This document shows positions 1 through 8,984 of a stretch of 64,000 nt of DNA, in pieces. Position numbers and translations under genes: made by a program. Position 1 is the first letter of the stretch. Each line of letters starts with the position of its first letter. The stretch is from NCBI RefSeq assembly GCF_000025185.1, contig NC_013720.1, positions 744,001 to 808,000 on the forward strand. The letters run 5' to 3'. A model generated the notes under the pieces. It had not been told where the DNA came from, did not search any database, and was given only the letters and a program-made list of their open reading frames with translations. This DNA is from Pirellula staleyi DSM 6068 (GTDB taxonomy: Bacteria > Planctomycetota > Planctomycetia > Pirellulales > Pirellulaceae).

Positions 1-716
1 GCCGGTTTCCCATGCTCTTTGGCAATCTCTTTCAGGCGCTGCGAGTTCGAGCTGTTTTGGCTCCCCAGCACCAGCACAATATCGGCCTCTTCGGCAAGCA
101 GATGGACCGCCTCTTGGCGATTCTGCGTGGCGTAGCAGATGTCTTCCTTCGGGGGGCCCACAATCTGCGGAAAACGGGCCTTCAGCCCCCGAATAATTCG
201 GTTGGCATCGTCGACCGACAGAGTGGTTTGCGTGAGGTAGGCGAGTTTCGTGGTGTCGTCGAACGGCAGGGCGTCGATCTCGGCCTGCGACTCGACCAGC
301 ACAATCGCTTCCGGCGCTTCACCCATCGTACCAATCACTTCATCGTGACCTTCGTGGCCGATGAGGACGATGGTGTATCCCTCTTTGGCGAACTTAATCG
401 CCTCGAGATGCACCTTCGTGACGAGGGGACACGTAGCGTCGATCGCGGTGAGCTTACGATCCCGCGCCAGCTTGCGAATCGCGGGGGAGACACCGTGCGC
501 GGAGAACAGCAGCGTGCTCCCCTCGGGAACTTCCTCGAGGTGATCGACGAACACCGCCCCTTTGGACTTGAAGGTGTCGACGACGTACTTGTTGTGCACG
601 ATTTCGTGGTAGACGTAGACCGGCTTGCCGAACGCTTTGATCGTTAGATCGAGGCTTTCAATCGCCATGTTCACGCCAGCGCAAAAACCGCGGGGAGCGG
701 CCAAAATAATCTTCAT
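1..716 (-). CDS. ispH: 4-hydroxy-3-methylbut-2-enyl diphosphate reductase, 3' end cut by window edge
   Basis: Iron-sulfur enzyme of the last step of the non-mevalonate isoprenoid pathway, making isopentenyl and dimethylallyl diphosphate. The reverse strand translates from ATG at 716 as an open frame to base 1. It shows the N-terminal APRGFCAGV box with the first cluster Cys, the VYHEIVHN box, SAHGVSP, the second Cys box DATCPLV, GHEGHDEV, and the TQTTLS and ICYATQNRQ boxes. The third cluster Cys and the C-terminus lie beyond the left edge. Family membership is certain from these motifs. The gene reads away from the amidohydrolase that follows on the same strand, with about 145 bases between them. 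Confidence 0.95.
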   Translation of the reverse strand, partial: MKIILAAPRGFCAGVNMAIESLDLTIKAFGKPVYVYHEIVHNKYVVDTFKSKGAVFVDHLEEVPEGSTLLFSAHGVSPAIRKLARDRKLTAIDATCPLVTKVHLEAIKFAKEGYTIVLIGHEGHDEVIGTMGEAPEAIVLVESQAEIDALPFDDTTKLAYLTQTTLSVDDANRIIRGLKARFPQIVGPPKEDICYATQNRQEAVHLLAEEADIVLVLGSQNSSNSQRLKEIAKEHGKP

Positions 717-861
717 CAGTGGCATCTTCCTCTCTCCCCTCATTCTAGCGGCGACGTCTTGCGCGGCACACGCCAGTATAGACCGTAGTCTGCGGGGAAG
801 AGATAACCTACGAGGAATGTTTCTTGCATCAGCCAGCACGCGGCAGCTTTCCGGAGCGACA

Positions 862-2349
862 CTACTTGCTGCCTGCTGCAGGGACGGCTGGTGCCGCAGT
901 TGCGGGGGCTGGCTTCACCGGAGCTATCGGAGCAGGACTAGCTGGCCCAGGTGTGGCTGGCCCAGGTGTGGCTGGCGCTGATGCGGCTGGCACTACGGGC
1001 GGTGTTGCCATGGGGGGCGGGACCACCACCGGCGGAATCGCTACCGGCGGATGCAACTTCAGCAGCCGCTCTGCCTGCTTGGCATACTTGTCGCGTGCGG
1101 CAGGGATCAGCTTCAGCGCGTTGTCGGCATAAATCTTCTTCAGCACTTCCTGGGGCAACGACACGCCGTAGATCTGCCACAACCCTTGCGGCGGAAACGG
1201 CTTCTCACTGTACGAGAAATACTCGTCGTCGGTTTCGAGAAATCGCCAATAAGCGTGCAAACGCTCTTCGGGCCACGGTCCGTCGGTCCCCAGTAAAATG
1301 CGATCCTGATAGCGTACAAAGAACTTACGCGCGGTGAACGGCTGGCGCCCTAGTTCCGAAATCCGCGACGCAATCTCGACATACAAGTTCGGATGCTTAT
1401 CGAGCCACTGCGACACCGTGGTGAGGTCTTCGCTGTTGCTGGCGACATGCGCGCCGATGAACGTCGTTTGACGATGCTTTTCAATCACCCGCAGCATCGC
1501 CGCGAGCAAATCCTCGCGCTTGGGATGCTCGGGACCATAGAAACTCCAGTCCTTGTGGCGACTGAGTTCTTCCCAGCGCTCGTTCTTCTCGTCGATCGGC
1601 TGAAAAAAGGCAGCCGGGTCGGCGACATGCATGATCACTGGCAGCCCCAACTGGCCACAGGTGCTCCAAATCTCATCCCAGCGCGGATCGTCGATTTTTA
1701 GATGCTTTCCATCGGGACCTTTGTAAGTGAGTCCGAAATCTTTGAAGATCTTCAGCCCCGCAATCCCCTGCTCTTTCGCCGCTTTCAGATCGCGGGCCAC
1801 ACGCTTCGCAAAATCTTCGCGCTGGCAATCCCACGAAGCAGGATCGTCGTCCTTACCACCGGGACCTTTCCAGTCGATATGCGCGAAGACCACAAACCGG
1901 TCGCTATGCGGCTTGAGGAACGCCAGATGCTCGTCGAGTGTTGGGCCGAGCGTGGCATCGAGACTCACGGCCAGCGCGATGTTCTCGCGATCCATCGTCG
2001 CCACCCAGTCGTCGAGCTGCTGTGCCGTTTGTTTGATCTTGAAACGCAAATGGGTATGAATATCGATCGCAGGTACACTGGCGTGCTTCAGCAGCGTTTG
2101 CTTGACGCGCAGCATCGGCTGCGGCCGAAAACTTTCGAGCAGCAGCTGCCGACCTTCGCGACCATCCAGCGGCGGTGCTGCCGGAGTTTCCGCAGGGAGC
2201 GTTCCCGGAGCTGTTTCAGGACCCTTCGCTGGTTCCTGAGACCGAAGCGCAGAGGAGTGGCCAGTCGCTAGCAGCAGCAGGGCCAGCAGCAGAATGCAGA
2301 TCGAGCTTTGGCTGCATTTTTTCCGGCAAATCCTTGTCAAATACGACAT
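862..2349 (-). CDS. Secreted amidohydrolase (amidohydrolase-2 family)
   Basis: Predicted 495-residue metal-dependent hydrolase or decarboxylase of the TIM-barrel amidohydrolase-2 family. The ATG at 2349 is chosen because it starts a signal peptide (basic MSYLTRICRKK, then a Leu-rich core); an open frame continues upstream but has no such features and would run into the divergent kinase gene. Metal and active-site landmarks are IDIHTHLRF (HxH), VFAHIDW, GLKIFKDFG, PVIMHVADP, FIGAHVAS and LLGTDGPWP, in the order usual for the family. The last 60 residues are a Pro/Ala-rich tail of low complexity that most family members lack, perhaps a wall or surface linker. The substrate cannot be told from sequence. 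Confidence 0.88.
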   Translation of the reverse strand: MSYLTRICRKKCSQSSICILLLALLLLATGHSSALRSQEPAKGPETAPGTLPAETPAAPPLDGREGRQLLLESFRPQPMLRVKQTLLKHASVPAIDIHTHLRFKIKQTAQQLDDWVATMDRENIALAVSLDATLGPTLDEHLAFLKPHSDRFVVFAHIDWKGPGGKDDDPASWDCQREDFAKRVARDLKAAKEQGIAGLKIFKDFGLTYKGPDGKHLKIDDPRWDEIWSTCGQLGLPVIMHVADPAAFFQPIDEKNERWEELSRHKDWSFYGPEHPKREDLLAAMLRVIEKHRQTTFIGAHVASNSEDLTTVSQWLDKHPNLYVEIASRISELGRQPFTARKFFVRYQDRILLGTDGPWPEERLHAYWRFLETDDEYFSYSEKPFPPQGLWQIYGVSLPQEVLKKIYADNALKLIPAARDKYAKQAERLLKLHPPVAIPPVVVPPPMATPPVVPAASAPATPGPATPGPASPAPIAPVKPAPATAAPAVPAAGSK

Positions 2350-2580
2350 TTTGGCCCTACCCCTCCCTACGCGAAAACCGCCCCATGATCCGGACCGTAC
2401 ATCATACAGCAGGCTCCGAGCGCCGTGTGACTGCCGGGCATGAAGTCCTCCCTCAGTAGAACTCCCCTCGGCCTTCCCCATTCTCTCCCTCCTCGCGCCA
2501 CGCCATCCCCACTTGCTGACGCCGCGCGCTAACCTGTGATACGATATCGGACTCACTCCTTGTGGACGACCGCACAACGT

Positions 2581-4827
2581 ATGTCTGCCGACTACACGCA
2601 GCAACAGACTCCCGCTGATCAAGAGCGGTCGAAGAACCTCAGCCTCAAGCGCACCCAACCTCCCACGCAAGTGCCAGGTTACGAAGCGCAGCGGCTGCTA
2701 GGGGCAGGTGCCTATGGCGAAGTGTGGGTCGGTCTCAACACCACCACCGGCCGTCAGGTAGCGATCAAGTTCTATGCCCATCGCAAGGGTGTCGATTGGT
2801 CGCTGCTGGCCCGCGAAGTCGAGAAGCTCGTCTTTCTCTCCGCCGATCGCTACGTCGTGCAGTTGCTCGATGTCGGTTGGAATGCCGAGCCCCCTTACTT
2901 CATCATGGAGTACATCGAGAACGGTTCGCTCGATGATTTTCTCCGCACGCATGGCCCGCTGAGTGTCCCCGAAGCGGTCGAGCTGTTTGAAGAGATCGCC
3001 ACCGGCCTGTCGCACGCGCATGGTCGTGGCGTGTTGCACTGCGATCTCAAGCCGGCCAACATTTTGCTCGACACCGATCATAAGCCCCGCTTGGCCGACT
3101 TCGGACAGTCGCGGCTTTCGAGCGAGCAGAAGCCGGCGCTCGGCACACTCTTCTACATGGCACCCGAGCAAGCCGATCTCGAAGCGGTTCCCGATGTCCG
3201 CTGGGATGTTTATGCCCTCGGCGCGATTTTGTTCTGCCTTGTCGTCGGACATCCCCCTCATCGACATCCCGATGCCGTGGGGCAGATTGAAACCGGACAA
3301 ACCCTTGCCGATCGACTCGCCCGCTATCGCAAACTGATCAACACATCTCCTTTGCCTCCTGCGCATCGGCGCGTCCGAGGAATGGATCGAGCGCTCGCGG
3401 ATCTGATCGATCGCTGTCTTGCCCCCGACCCGCGCGATCGTTTCGACAACGTGCAGGAAGTGCTCGACGCGCTGCAAGCTCGCCGACGTGCGCGGGCCCG
3501 TTTGCCGCTGATGGTGCTCGGCTTCCTGTTGCCGATGGTGCTGATGTTTGTGATGGCGATTTTTGGTTCGCGCGCCTACGACCGGGCCCTCGAGCAAACC
3601 GAGACTTTGGCGCGACAACGGGCGCTCGAAAACAACCGATTTGCTGCGGAACTTGCCGCAGAACGAGCCACCGGCGAACTGGCCGACTATTTTGAAGTGG
3701 CCCGCGATGAAGCGGCCCGCAGCGAGCTTCGCGAAGCACTCGCGCCGGTCCTCACCTCGCAGCGACTGGCCGACCTTTCGATGCATAGCGCGAGCGACCC
3801 GCAAGCGACAGCGGCCCGCCAACGTTTTGTCGACGACAGTATTCGTCAGACACTCAATCGCTGGCTCGAGACACGCATGCAAACCTACCGCGCTCTGGCC
3901 GACAAAGACCGCCGCGCGCCGCAGTTCGCGAGTATCTTCCTCACCGATCCGCGCGGCACCCAAATCGCCGCTGCTCACGACGAAGAAGTGCAATCACAAT
4001 CGATTGGCCGCAACTTTGCCCATCGGAGCTACTTCCATGGTGGCGTCGACGAAATGGAGCCGTTCGACACGGTCCCCACTTCGCCGCAGCATATCGAGCG
4101 GACGTTCCTCTCGGGCGTGTTCAAAAGTAGCACGACCAAGCAGTACAAAATCGCCATCTCGACTCCCCTCTACCGCGAAGTGGACGGGGTGAAACTGTTC
4201 GACGGTGTCCTCACCATCACGCTGAATCTCGGCGACTTCGAGTTCTCGCGCCTCTCAAGCCCCTCGCTCGATCGCTTTGCGGTGCTGGTCGATGGCCGCG
4301 CTGGTGAAGAAGAAGGAACGATCCTGCAGCATCCGCTGTTCGATCAACTTCTCACCACGCGCAAGAGCTTGCCTGAAGAGTTTCATACGCTCCGCGTCCC
4401 TTCCGAAGTTTGTCAGGGGGCCGATGCTCCGGCCTACTTCGATCCGCTCGGAAAACATACGCTCGGCAAAGACTTCGACCGCCAATGGATCGCCGCAGCC
4501 GCGAAGGTTCGCTCTCCTTCAAGTTCCGCTGGCGGCGCACCGTCGGGACTCGTCGTGCTGGTGCAAGAGGATTACGGCGCGGTGATTGAACCGGTCCGTC
4601 AGATGGGCTCGGGACTACTGCGACTCGGCCTGATGGCCACCCTGGTGGTCGTGGCAGTGAGTGGCGGATTATGGGGCCTGGTGGTCTACCTGTTTCGCGA
4701 AAAACGAACGCGCATCAAACGTCGCTCCCCGATGGCCAGCATGCCTACACCGCAGCAGGAATTGCCGACACTCGTGGCCGGCGCACGTCCGCGCAATATC
4801 GGCGACGAGAAAACGATCGACTCCTGA
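2581..4827 (+). CDS. Membrane Ser/Thr protein kinase with periplasmic Cache-like sensor
   Basis: A 748-residue Hanks-type kinase. The start at 2581 is preferred over an in-frame ATG 45 bases upstream because the kinase domain needs no more N-terminus. Kinase landmarks: glycine loop GAGAYGEV (41-48), Lys63 in VAIKF, catalytic loop HCDLKPAN with Asp155, DFG at 173-175, and the MAPEQ activation segment end. A membrane segment at about 309-328 is followed by a 350-residue external region whose GRNFAHRSYFHG stretch and double alpha/beta pattern resemble dCache sensors; a second membrane segment (about 679-705) returns a short basic cytoplasmic tail ending DEKTIDS, a candidate phospho-Thr site. An FHA-domain cyclase gene begins 90 bases downstream on the same strand, which suggests that the two act together. 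Confidence 0.92.
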   Translation: MSADYTQQQTPADQERSKNLSLKRTQPPTQVPGYEAQRLLGAGAYGEVWVGLNTTTGRQVAIKFYAHRKGVDWSLLAREVEKLVFLSADRYVVQLLDVGWNAEPPYFIMEYIENGSLDDFLRTHGPLSVPEAVELFEEIATGLSHAHGRGVLHCDLKPANILLDTDHKPRLADFGQSRLSSEQKPALGTLFYMAPEQADLEAVPDVRWDVYALGAILFCLVVGHPPHRHPDAVGQIETGQTLADRLARYRKLINTSPLPPAHRRVRGMDRALADLIDRCLAPDPRDRFDNVQEVLDALQARRRARARLPLMVLGFLLPMVLMFVMAIFGSRAYDRALEQTETLARQRALENNRFAAELAAERATGELADYFEVARDEAARSELREALAPVLTSQRLADLSMHSASDPQATAARQRFVDDSIRQTLNRWLETRMQTYRALADKDRRAPQFASIFLTDPRGTQIAAAHDEEVQSQSIGRNFAHRSYFHGGVDEMEPFDTVPTSPQHIERTFLSGVFKSSTTKQYKIAISTPLYREVDGVKLFDGVLTITLNLGDFEFSRLSSPSLDRFAVLVDGRAGEEEGTILQHPLFDQLLTTRKSLPEEFHTLRVPSEVCQGADAPAYFDPLGKHTLGKDFDRQWIAAAAKVRSPSSSAGGAPSGLVVLVQEDYGAVIEPVRQMGSGLLRLGLMATLVVVAVSGGLWGLVVYLFREKRTRIKRRSPMASMPTPQQELPTLVAGARPRNIGDEKTIDS

Positions 4828-4917
4828 CGCATCCCATTTTCCGACGTTTTCCCCTGGAAATACGTTAACTTTTAGCGCCGCGAAGTTTCCCTACTCCGAC
4901 AGGACCAACGAGCGAGC

Positions 4918-6720
4918 ATGGCCGAGCTCATTGCACAAGGCGTACTTCCTCAGCATCGTTGGCGACGCAAGTTGCCGGTTGGTAATGCGGTGCTGGGTCG
5001 TTCGTCGGGGATCTGGTCGACCGAATGGGACGAGCGCATTTCGCGGCGGCATGTGCTGATCGAACCGCGCGGCAAAGGGCTCGTTGTGTCGCTCCTGCCC
5101 GAGGCCCGCAATCCGGTTTTCTATCGTGGCGAAAAGAACGCGCGCTTCGAGCTCCAAGTCGGCGAGCATTTTGTGATTGGTGGAACCACCTTCACGCTCG
5201 TCGATGAAAAAGTTCGCTTCGTCGCACACGACCGTGACAGTAGCCCGGTTACCGAGCTTACGTTCGCTGCTGAAGAGCTTCGCCAAGCTCCATACCGGCA
5301 TGCCGATAAACAGATCGAAGCTTTGAGCCGCTTGCCCGAGATTGTGGCCAGTAGCGCGAGCGACACCGAACTGCTAGTGCGGCTTGCTAGTTTGCTGTTG
5401 GGAGGCGCATCGTCGGGCGATACGGTGGCGATCGTGATGATCGATCCTGCTGCGCCGCTGGCTCAGCCGACCGTGCTGCACTGGGATCATCGCGCGCTAG
5501 TGGCTGGAGAATTCACACCGAGCAGCCGGCTCATTCGCCAAGCGGTGTCGACGAAACAAAGTGTCCTTTATCTTTGGGGCGCCGATCCGAGTGCCTCTGC
5601 AATCGCCGCGACAGCAACCGCCAACCCTGCCTCGAGCGCAACCGCAGATGGGGCGAATCAATGGGCCTACTGCTGTCCCATCACCTCCCCTGCTTGCCCC
5701 GGCTGGGCGATTTACGTGTGCGGAAAACTCGAAGCGCTTCCCACGAGCGACGTCGATTATGCCGACGCCATTCGGGACGAACTGAAGTTCACCGAACTGG
5801 CTGCGGCGACAATCGGTGGACTCCGCGAGGCGCAGCTCCTCGGTCGCAAACAAGCGATGCTGCGGCAGTTTTTTTCGCCACCGGTTCTCGACGCACTCGC
5901 TGCCGATCCGACCGATCAAGTCCTCTCGCCCCGCGAGACCGAGGTCACGGTTCTGTTTTGCGACTTGCGCGGCTTCTCGCTCGAGAGTGAGCGCTATGCC
6001 GGGCGGCTTACACAACTGCTCGAGCGCGTGAGCCAAGCGCTCGGCGTGATGACGCATCACATCCTCGAACAAGGAGGAGTGGTGGGGGACTTTCATGGCG
6101 ATAGCGCGATGGGTTTTTGGGGCTGGCCCCTGTCGCAAAGTGATGCTCCTCTGCGAGCTGCCCGCGCGGCACTGATGATTCGCGACAGCTTCTCAGCCGC
6201 TGCTGCCAACAGCTCGCCACTCGCCGATTTTCGCGTCGGCATTGGACTTGCCACCGGCACCGCTGTCGCCGGCAAGATCGGTTCGATCGATCAAGTGAAG
6301 GTGACTGTGTTTGGTCCGGTGGTGAACCTCGCCTCGCGTCTCGAAGGGATGACTAAAACGGTGCGCGTGCCGATCTTGCTCGATCAGCCAACCGCCGACG
6401 CCTTGCGCGCTGCCACACCCACCGACATGCGTTTACGACGACTCGCCAAAGTTCGCCCCGCAGGACTCGCCACCCCCCTGGAAATCACCGAACTGCTGCC
6501 GAGCGAAGCGATCTATCCGCAGCTGAACAGCACGCATATCGGCGCCTTCGAATCGGCGGTCGATGCCTTTGCCGAGCGCGACTGGAATCGAGCACTCGCT
6601 CATCTGCACGAAGTCCCCCCCGATGATCTGGCGAAAGACTTTCTCACCGTCTTCATCGCGCAGCATGGACGCGTTCCTCCTCCCGGCTGGGACGGCGTGA
6701 TTCCGATCCTCGAGAAGTAA
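4918..6720 (+). CDS. FHA-GAF-class III adenylate/guanylate cyclase
   Basis: A 600-residue soluble signalling protein. Residues 1-100 form an FHA domain (LGRSSG, then ISRRHVLIE, the phosphothreonine-binding landmarks). A central region of about 130-300 looks like a GAF domain. The cyclase domain starts near residue 340: VLFCDLRGFS holds the first metal Asp, GDFHGDSAMGF the second metal Asp, and GPVVNLASRLE the transition-state Asn and Arg. The position normally held by the base-selecting Lys (KFxGD in most homologues) is Asp here, so preference for ATP or GTP is open. The gene follows the sensor kinase gene on the same strand, so the FHA domain may read phosphothreonine made by that kinase (inference). 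Confidence 0.9.
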   Translation: MAELIAQGVLPQHRWRRKLPVGNAVLGRSSGIWSTEWDERISRRHVLIEPRGKGLVVSLLPEARNPVFYRGEKNARFELQVGEHFVIGGTTFTLVDEKVRFVAHDRDSSPVTELTFAAEELRQAPYRHADKQIEALSRLPEIVASSASDTELLVRLASLLLGGASSGDTVAIVMIDPAAPLAQPTVLHWDHRALVAGEFTPSSRLIRQAVSTKQSVLYLWGADPSASAIAATATANPASSATADGANQWAYCCPITSPACPGWAIYVCGKLEALPTSDVDYADAIRDELKFTELAAATIGGLREAQLLGRKQAMLRQFFSPPVLDALAADPTDQVLSPRETEVTVLFCDLRGFSLESERYAGRLTQLLERVSQALGVMTHHILEQGGVVGDFHGDSAMGFWGWPLSQSDAPLRAARAALMIRDSFSAAAANSSPLADFRVGIGLATGTAVAGKIGSIDQVKVTVFGPVVNLASRLEGMTKTVRVPILLDQPTADALRAATPTDMRLRRLAKVRPAGLATPLEITELLPSEAIYPQLNSTHIGAFESAVDAFAERDWNRALAHLHEVPPDDLAKDFLTVFIAQHGRVPPPGWDGVIPILEK

Positions 6721-6728
6721 CGTCGCGA

Positions 6729-8699
6729 TCATTTCCAGCGATCGCCACTCGGCTCGGCCAGAGGATTTTCGAGCACGATCATTTCTTCGTCGACCGCGCG
6801 CACACCGGGCGTACCGACCCGAAACACGAGGCCGCGTAAATCGGTTTTCGATTTCGTCTGCCCCACCACAAAACTACTCAAATACCCGAGCAAAAGTGAG
6901 AAAATCGTGCCGAACGTGACGGTCCAAATATCATCGAGACGCGTCGCGAAGGGCCAGGTCCAGGCGAGCCACGGCCACTGATTCACCCCCATCAGCCACA
7001 AGGTGAAGAGCGTGCCGACGGTCATTACCAGCAGCATGCTGGTGCCCGTTGCGCGGCGCGTGAACATGCCGAGCAAAAAGACTGCCAGCAGCGGCGCGCC
7101 GAGCGTATTGACCACGGCAATCATGATGCTGAAGACTTCGTTCATTTGCGAAAGGACAATCGCGGCAAGCGTGGCGCCGACACCAATCACCAGCGTCAGT
7201 GGCTGCGCAAGAAGCAGTTCATCCGCTTCGTTTAGATCGGCTTCTTCTTTCTGCAAGCGTCGCGCGAGCCACGAACGACCGATCCCGTAACGCCTGTGAA
7301 AATCGAGCACCAGAAGCGAGCAGATGCTGTTGAGCCCCGAATCGATCGACGACATCGATGCCGCAAGTATCGCTGCCAAAATCAGCCCCGCCGCACCCAT
7401 CGCCAGTTGATCCGACACATACTGCGGCAACATCTCCTCCGGTGCCTGACGATGCACAATGATTTCGCCGGTTGAGGGCTTCCGCATCGCCAACTGCTCG
7501 ACCATCAACTCACCGGTGCTGCTATCCACCAGCTCGTCGGCTGACGCGAATGGTCGCTTATCGTTGGGCATCAAGATCCGCTGTTCGCTCACCAGTTCAT
7601 CGATGGTGTCGAGGGCGATGCTCTTTTCGCTTCGCCGAAACGGCAAGAGTGGGGTTCCACTCGTCGGGTCGAGCTCTTCTTCTCCCGTCACGCGATTGGT
7701 CCGTCGCGCGGTTCGTGTCTCCTCGCGCGTGATCGACTGCTGTGTGATTGTATCGAGATTTGCGACCCACTCGGGACGCATCGCGCGGGGATGCGTTTGG
7801 TAGAACGTCAGCAAGCAGAGACCGACGTAGGTGAGCAGGCACATCAGTAGCGAAACACCAAAACAATTGAGCAAGAAAGAGCGCTGTGAATGCTCGGTGG
7901 AACGTGACGAAAGAAAGCGCTGCGCAGTGATTTGATCGGCAATGTAGAACGACAGCATCGCGAGAAAATAGTGCAGCAGAAAACCCCACACGCACCAGCG
8001 ATTGGTCCAGCTGAACTGGAACTCGCCTAAGCTCAAACGCCCCATTTTGGCGGCGGTTTTCATCACTTCTTGCGTTCCACCATCGAGCGTCATCCAGACG
8101 CTGACAATGATCACCAGCGTGCCAATGAACATCACCACAGCCTGAATCACATCGGTCCAGATCACCGCCTTCATGCCACCGAGGAAGGTGTAGATCGTGG
8201 TCACAATTCCGAGAGTCACCAGCAGCGGCCAATCGGGAATGTTCCAGCCGGTGGCGATCAGCAGCAGCTTGCACGGCGCAAAGATCACACCCCCGAGCCA
8301 AAGCATGCGCCACGCAATGAAGAGCAGACTCGCCACCACGCGCACGCGCGAGTCAAATCGATACTCGAGATACTCATACACGCTGCTGAGCGAGAGCCCC
8401 CGATAGATCGGCAGCACCACTCCCGCGATGATCGGAAACGTGAGCCAAACCGCCAGTGGCATCAGCAAAATCGCGAGCCCCACTTGATAGGCTTGCCCCG
8501 GGAACCCGGTGTAGCTGAGTGCCGAAAGCAGTGTCGCCAAGAGCGAAACACCGAGCGGCATCCAGCTAAAGCTGCGACTTCCCAAAAAATACTCGTCGGT
8601 ACTCGTCTGCTTTCCTGCGAAGTAAAGTCCCAGCAAGACCATGAGCGCGAGGTAGCCGAGCAAGATTCCATAATCGACAGCCGACACCACAGCGAACAT
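6729..8699 (-). CDS. Sodium:solute symporter family transporter with large hydrophilic insertion
   Basis: Inner-membrane Na+-coupled carrier of the SSS family, 656 residues with about 13 membrane helices. The start at 8699 puts the first helix (DYGILLGYLALMVLLGLYF) right after the N-terminus; the longer open frame upstream adds only a basic, non-conserved leader. Family signatures are STDEYFLGSRSFSW near residue 40 and ASMSSIDSGLNS near 447-458, the sodium-site helix. Between these, residues about 303-425 form a charged, membrane-free segment where relatives have a short loop. It is rich in RRTNRVTGEEEL-like stretches and looks cytoplasmic or periplasmic. The substrate is unknown. It converges with the cyclase gene, only 8 bases away. 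Confidence 0.88.
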   Translation of the reverse strand: MFAVVSAVDYGILLGYLALMVLLGLYFAGKQTSTDEYFLGSRSFSWMPLGVSLLATLLSALSYTGFPGQAYQVGLAILLMPLAVWLTFPIIAGVVLPIYRGLSLSSVYEYLEYRFDSRVRVVASLLFIAWRMLWLGGVIFAPCKLLLIATGWNIPDWPLLVTLGIVTTIYTFLGGMKAVIWTDVIQAVVMFIGTLVIIVSVWMTLDGGTQEVMKTAAKMGRLSLGEFQFSWTNRWCVWGFLLHYFLAMLSFYIADQITAQRFLSSRSTEHSQRSFLLNCFGVSLLMCLLTYVGLCLLTFYQTHPRAMRPEWVANLDTITQQSITREETRTARRTNRVTGEEELDPTSGTPLLPFRRSEKSIALDTIDELVSEQRILMPNDKRPFASADELVDSSTGELMVEQLAMRKPSTGEIIVHRQAPEEMLPQYVSDQLAMGAAGLILAAILAASMSSIDSGLNSICSLLVLDFHRRYGIGRSWLARRLQKEEADLNEADELLLAQPLTLVIGVGATLAAIVLSQMNEVFSIMIAVVNTLGAPLLAVFLLGMFTRRATGTSMLLVMTVGTLFTLWLMGVNQWPWLAWTWPFATRLDDIWTVTFGTIFSLLLGYLSSFVVGQTKSKTDLRGLVFRVGTPGVRAVDEEMIVLENPLAEPSGDRWK

Positions 8700-8860
8700 C
8701 AAAAGGCTCCCATCCCGCGCGAAGTCGATGACACTGCTTGGCACTCGACGACCAACTGGCCATCGTCCCGTTGCCCACCATCGCCTCACCAACTCCTCGC
8801 GTCGAGATTGTCATCCCCCTGTGTCGCCGTCGCAAGGGTTGTCGTAATTCCTCGCGCGCA

Positions 8861-8899
8861 GAAAAAACCAGCGAGAAGCTAAGCTGCTCCTCGCTGGTT
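8861..8899 (-). terminator. Intrinsic terminator after the DUF1559 gene
   Basis: A perfect 10-bp inverted repeat, AACCAGCGAG (8866-8875) with CTCGCTGGTT (8890-8899), with a 14-base loop. On the minus strand it is followed at once by a run of T (A-run at 8862-8867 on the plus strand). It lies about 85 bases past the stop codon of the DUF1559 gene at 8985, in the correct orientation to end that transcript. The rest of the 285-base gap up to the symporter start at 8699 holds no gene that I can support. Confidence 0.75.
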
Positions 8900-8984
8900 C
8901 GTGTCGTTGGATTAAATCGCGCTCGATGATTTCGGTGGTCCGCACAGAAATCCAGCGTATTTTGAGCGTTTGACGCTCATTAAC

